NCBI RefSeq assembly: GCF_005121165.3
Contig: NZ_CP034413.3
Location: forward strand, 2,232,001-2,296,000
Length of the DNA stretch: 64,000 bases
Direction of reading: 5' to 3'
Source of the DNA: Dysosmobacter welbionis
GTDB taxonomy: Bacteria > Bacillota > Clostridia > Oscillospirales > Oscillospiraceae
Positions 59,239 through 64,000 of the stretch are shown in pieces; position 1 is the first letter of the stretch, and each line of letters begins with the position of its first letter. The position numbers and the translations under genes were made by a program. A model generated the notes under the pieces. The model worked only from the letters and a program-made list of their open reading frames with translations. It did no database searches and was not told the DNA's origin.

Positions 59239-59977
59239 CCGCAAGTATTACTACCTCAAGCTGAAAGAGAACTTTTTTGACAGCGACTCCATTGTACTGC
59301 TGGAAGATATGAAAGACGGGATTTTATATTCCAATATTCTCTTGAAGCTGTACTTAAAATCGCTGAAAAACGGCGGGAAGTTGCAGCTTGACGAGCATAT
59401 CCCCTACACAGCGCAGATGATAGCGACACTGACCCGCCACCAGATAGGGACAGTTGAGAGGGCTTTAGAGATTTTCCGGCAGTTGGGGCTTGTGGAGCAG
59501 CTTGACAGCGGGGCTTTCTATATGACCGACATTGAGCTGATGATAGGACAGTCCTCTACCGAAGCCGAGCGAAAACGGGCTGCAAGGCTGGAAAACAAGG
59601 CACTTTTACCGCCCCGGACAAAAGGCGGACATTTGTCCGACATTCGTCCACCAGAGAAAGAGATAGAGTTAGAGAAAGAGATAGAGATAGAAAAAGAGAG
59701 AGAGGGAGAAACGGGACACCCCGCCCCCGCCGCTTATGGCAGATACAACAATGTGATACTGACCGATACAGAGCTTTCCGGGCTGAAAACAGAGCTGCCC
59801 GACAAGTGGGAGTATTATATTGACCGGCTTTCCTGCCATATCGCTTCCACCGGGAAGCAGTACCACAGCCATGCAGCCACCATTTACAAGTGGGCGCAGG
59901 AGGACACTGCCAAAGGCAAGGCTGCCCCGAAACAGGGCATACCCGATTATTCATGCAAGGAGGGCGAGAGCTTATGA
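59228..59977 (+). CDS. Phage replisome organizer-type replication protein
   Basis: 249 residues behind AAGGAGG. The N-terminal domain (RKYYYLKLKENFFDSDSIVL) is the phage replisome organizer winged helix. A low-complexity charged linker (EKEIELEKEIEIEKERE) comes from an AGAGAT-type simple repeat near 59650-59710. The C-terminal part is DnaD-like. It likely binds the element's origin and loads the helicase with the next protein. Confidence 0.85.
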   Translation: MADNRKYYYLKLKENFFDSDSIVLLEDMKDGILYSNILLKLYLKSLKNGGKLQLDEHIPYTAQMIATLTRHQIGTVERALEIFRQLGLVEQLDSGAFYMTDIELMIGQSSTEAERKRAARLENKALLPPRTKGGHLSDIRPPEKEIELEKEIEIEKEREGETGHPAPAAYGRYNNVILTDTELSGLKTELPDKWEYYIDRLSCHIASTGKQYHSHAATIYKWAQEDTAKGKAAPKQGIPDYSCKEGESL

Positions 59978-60828
59978 AAAACGAGATGGAAGCTATGATT
60001 ACGGACATTACAGCCACTACCGCCGAAGCGGAGGACTACACAGGCGAGGACGGGCTTTTATACTGCGGCAAGTGCCATACGCCCAAAGAAGCCTACTTTG
60101 CAGAGGGAAAGACCTGTTTCGGGCGTGACCGCCACCCAACAGACTGCGACTGCCAGCGAGCAGCCCGTGAAAAGCAGCAAGCCGCCGAAAGCCGACAGAA
60201 GCACCTTGAAAAAGTGGAGGACTTGAAACGCCGGGGCTTTACCGACCCTGCTATGCGGAACTGGACATTTGAGCATGACAACGGCAGAAACCCGCAGACC
60301 GAAACCGCCCGCTTTTATGTGGATAGCTGGGAAACCATGCAGGCTGAAAATATCGGCTACCTGTTCTGGGGCGGCGTGGGGACAGGAAAAAGCTACCTTG
60401 CCGCCTGTATCGCCAACGCCCTTATGGAAAAAGAGGTTGCCGTCTGCATGACAAACTTTGCAACCATACTCAATGACCTTGCCGCCAGCTTTGAGGGCAG
60501 GAACGAATATATTTCCCGCCTTTGCAGCTACCCTCTGCTGATACTTGATGATTTCGGTATGGAGCGAGGGACGGAATACGGGCTGGAACAGGTTTACAGC
60601 GTGATTGACAGCCGTTACCGAAGCGGCAAGCCGCTGATCGCTACGACCAACCTCACGCTGGAGGAATTGCAGCACCCGCAGGACACGCCCCACGCCCGTA
60701 TCTATGACAGGCTGACTTCCATGTGCGCCCCCGTCCGCTTCACGGGCAGCAACTTCCGAAAGGAAACCGCACAGGAAAAGCTGGAACGATTAAAGCAACT
60801 GATGAAGCAGCGAAAGGAGAGCCTATGA
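59974..60828 (+). CDS. DnaC/IstB-like helicase-loading ATPase
   Basis: 284 residues overlapping the previous stop (ATGA). An N-terminal zinc site (LYCGKCHTPKEAYF, then CDCQ) precedes an AAA+ core: Walker A FWGGVGTGKSYLAACIANAL and Walker B LLILDDFGME. With the organizer protein it forms a DnaD/DnaC-like loader for replication of the circular form. Confidence 0.88.
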   Translation: MKNEMEAMITDITATTAEAEDYTGEDGLLYCGKCHTPKEAYFAEGKTCFGRDRHPTDCDCQRAAREKQQAAESRQKHLEKVEDLKRRGFTDPAMRNWTFEHDNGRNPQTETARFYVDSWETMQAENIGYLFWGGVGTGKSYLAACIANALMEKEVAVCMTNFATILNDLAASFEGRNEYISRLCSYPLLILDDFGMERGTEYGLEQVYSVIDSRYRSGKPLIATTNLTLEELQHPQDTPHARIYDRLTSMCAPVRFTGSNFRKETAQEKLERLKQLMKQRKESL

Positions 60829-61013
60829 CAGAAACCAAACAGACAAGCACCACCAAAACAGACCGCCGCCCGGACTGTGTGACGGAAATCCGCATGGGCA
60901 ACTCCGTCCTTACCGTTTCCGGCTTCTTCAAGCAGGGTGCAACCGACACCGCAGCCGACAAGATGATGAAAGTGCTGGAAGCGGAAGCTGCTACACAAAA
61001 AACGGCGATTTGA
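60825..61013 (+). CDS. TnpW-like small transposon-encoded protein
   Basis: 62 residues overlapping the previous stop (ATGA), with GAAAGGAG upstream. The core CVTEIRMGNSVLTVSGFFKQ resembles small TnpW-type proteins that precede the recombinase in this class. The exact role is unknown. Confidence 0.7.
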   Translation: MTETKQTSTTKTDRRPDCVTEIRMGNSVLTVSGFFKQGATDTAADKMMKVLEAEAATQKTAI

Positions 61014-61094
61014 CCGACCATAAAGAAGCAGATTTGACGCTTTTGCCGCTATACAGACAGCCGCCCCATGTGGTACAATCAAGGTACGGAATAG

Positions 61095-62732
<1,638 letters not shown>

Positions 62733-62740
62733 CCGCCCGA

Positions 62741-62771
62741 CCTATCCGACATACCTCATGTGCCGGATAGG
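62741..62771. repeat. Inverted repeat near the right end of the 9.2-kb element
   Basis: CCTATCCG (62741-62748) and CGGATAGG (62764-62771) are exact inverted copies. CTCATGTGCCGGATAG here resembles CTCATGTACGGTAG just inside the left junction (53623-53636), as expected of recombinase sites at the two ends. Confidence 0.65.
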
Positions 62772-62820
62772 AACGGCAAAATTTTTTACACTTCTATTAC
62801 TTCTTTATCACACATCAGTA

Positions 62821-62919
62821 AAGAGCCAGGGCATCAAGCAGCTCATGGCGGGCGGCGGCGTTGCCCTCATCGGCATCACCCTGATCCCTCTGCTGTCCGG
62901 TCTGCTGTCCACCACCTAA
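62821..62919 (+). pseudogene. Maff2/VirB2-like pilin, C-terminal part (gene interrupted)
   Basis: KSQGIKQLMAGGGVALIGIT and the rest of the second membrane segment (LIPLLSGLLSTT) complete the pilin begun at 53496. The fragment has no start of its own at the junction. With the insert excised it is in frame. Confidence 0.88.
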
Positions 62920-62986
62920 TGTTTCTCCAAAACCGGTGGGGGCTTTCGCTTGATAGCGGGAGCCCCCGCAAAGGAGGTGATCTCCC

Positions 62987-63853
62987 TTGATATTGGATAT
63001 GATCCAGGAGTGGTTCAAGGAACTGCTCATTGACGGTATCATTTCAAACCTGACCGGGATGTTTGATACCCTGAACACAAAGGTGGGCGAGATCGCCGGG
63101 GAGGTCGGCATGACACCCGCCGCCTGGAACAGCAGCATCTTCAACATGATCCGCAACCTCTCGGAGACGGTGATCGTCCCCATCGCGGGCATCATCCTCA
63201 CCTTCGTCATGTGCTACGAGCTGATCCAGCTCATCATCGAGAAGAACAACCTCCACGACTTCGACACCTGGATTTTCTTCAAGTGGATTTTCAAGACCTT
63301 CTGCGCGGTGTTGATCGTCACCAACATCTGGAACATCGTCATGGCGGTGTTCGATGTGGCGCAGAATGTGGTCAGTCAGTCGGCGGGGGTCATCATCTCG
63401 GATGCGGGCATCGACATCTCTGGCGTGGTGGGCGATCTGGAAACCCAGCTTGCCGACTGGAGCGTGGGCGCCCTGCTGGGGCTGTGGTTCCAGAGCGTGT
63501 TTGTGGGGCTGTGTACGCAGATACTTTCCATCTGCATCTTCCTGGTGATCTACGGCAGAATGATTGAGGTGTATTTGGTGACCTCCATAGGCCCCATCCC
63601 CTTTGCCACGATGGTCAACCGGGAATGGGGCTCCACGGGGCAGAACTACCTTCGCTCCCTGCTGGCCCTGGGCTTCCAGGCCTTCCTCATTATGATTTGC
63701 GTGGGCATCTACGCAGTGCTGGTGGAGGGCATCTCCACATCCGGCGACAACATATCCGCGGCCATCTGGGGCTGCATGGGCTATACGGTTCTACTGTGCT
63801 ACACCCTGTTCAAGACCGGCAGCCTTGCAAAATCCCTGTTCGGCGCCCACTAA
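62987..63853 (+). CDS. VirB6/TrbL-like conjugation membrane protein
   Basis: 288 residues from TTG 62987 behind AAAGGAGGTGA. At least five hydrophobic helices (VIVPIAGIILTFVMCYELIQ, FFKWIFKTFCAVLIVTNIWN, and more). It follows the pilin gene in Tn1549-type modules and is thought to form part of the inner-membrane mating channel. No interruption is visible. Confidence 0.85.
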   Translation: MILDMIQEWFKELLIDGIISNLTGMFDTLNTKVGEIAGEVGMTPAAWNSSIFNMIRNLSETVIVPIAGIILTFVMCYELIQLIIEKNNLHDFDTWIFFKWIFKTFCAVLIVTNIWNIVMAVFDVAQNVVSQSAGVIISDAGIDISGVVGDLETQLADWSVGALLGLWFQSVFVGLCTQILSICIFLVIYGRMIEVYLVTSIGPIPFATMVNREWGSTGQNYLRSLLALGFQAFLIMICVGIYAVLVEGISTSGDNISAAIWGCMGYTVLLCYTLFKTGSLAKSLFGAH

Positions 63854-63868
63854 AGGAGGTGTAAAACA

Positions 63869-64000
63869 TTGGCTTATGTAACGATCCCGAAGGACCTGAG
63901 CCGGATACAGAGCAAGGTTCTGTTCGGGCTGACCAAACGACAAGTGATCTGTTTCGGAGCGGCGGCGCTGGTAGGTGTGCCGCTTTTCTTTTTGGCAAAA
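63869..64000 (+). CDS. PrgI-family conjugation protein (partial)
   Basis: 44 codons from TTG 63869, 9 bp after AAAGGAGG, running off the window. AYVTIPKDLSRIQSKVLFGL, then TKRQVICFGAAALVGVPLFF, is the start of PrgI, a small two-helix membrane protein that always precedes the VirB4 ATPase in these modules. Confidence 0.85.
   Translation, partial: MAYVTIPKDLSRIQSKVLFGLTKRQVICFGAAALVGVPLFFLAK

Overview
This window reads as a chromosomal segment of a GC-rich, low-oxygen Firmicute, most likely a butyrate-forming, spore-forming Oscillospiraceae-type (Clostridium cluster IV) gut bacterium. That assignment is an inference. It rests on acetyl-CoA acetyltransferase behind a Rex-like operator, a SpoIIQ-like M23 protein, an SLH surface protein, an ECF sigma/RsiV pair, the glmU-prs-pth-mfd order known from Firmicutes, and a Tn1549-type conjugative element.

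Core chromosome (1 to about 33,950). A LysR regulator broken by a short duplication (280-1181) faces an operon for a GntP-like permease, a complete thiamine-dependent 2-oxoacid/acetoin dehydrogenase (E1 alpha, E1 beta, E2, lipoyl-E3) and a 3-hydroxyacid dehydrogenase (1479-8715). Next come prfC with a duplicated 5' end (8934-10784), a SigV/RsiV-like pair, a large acidic SLH protein, prfB, a MATE exporter and the M23 protein. A minus-strand block carries gpmI (frameshifted), tpiA, pgk and trmL, with a stray copy of the pgk 3' end at 21854-21916. Then glmU-like, prs, pth, mfd, a PPIase lipoprotein and thlA follow on the plus strand.

Accessory region (about 33,950 to beyond 64,000). The chromosome ends in the 3' half of a tRNA-Arg(CCU) gene, which I read as the left attachment site of an integrative conjugative element. 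The element carries an excisionase-like protein, an AT-rich cargo gene for a membrane-anchored PIN-like protein (34459-36633), then the transfer genes: replication-initiator-like protein, PcfB, VirD4, Maff2-type pilin, VirB6-like and PrgI.

Two adjacent transfer genes are interrupted by separate serine-recombinase mobilizable elements. A 13.2-kb TnpX/TnpV/TnpW-type element (39442-52646) splits virD4 at a GG dinucleotide. It carries a MobQ relaxase, a primase-helicase and a DUF1430/ABC transporter pair, and a three-recombinase RIT element with perfect 35-bp ends (44616-47826) sits inside it. A 9.2-kb element (53621-62822) splits the pilin gene at an AA dinucleotide and carries an ECF sigma/anti-sigma pair, MobC, a MobP-type relaxase, replication proteins and its own recombinase. 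Joining the flanks at the shared dinucleotides restores both reading frames exactly, so the window shows mobile DNA nested up to three deep in which host-element transfer would depend on excision of its passengers.
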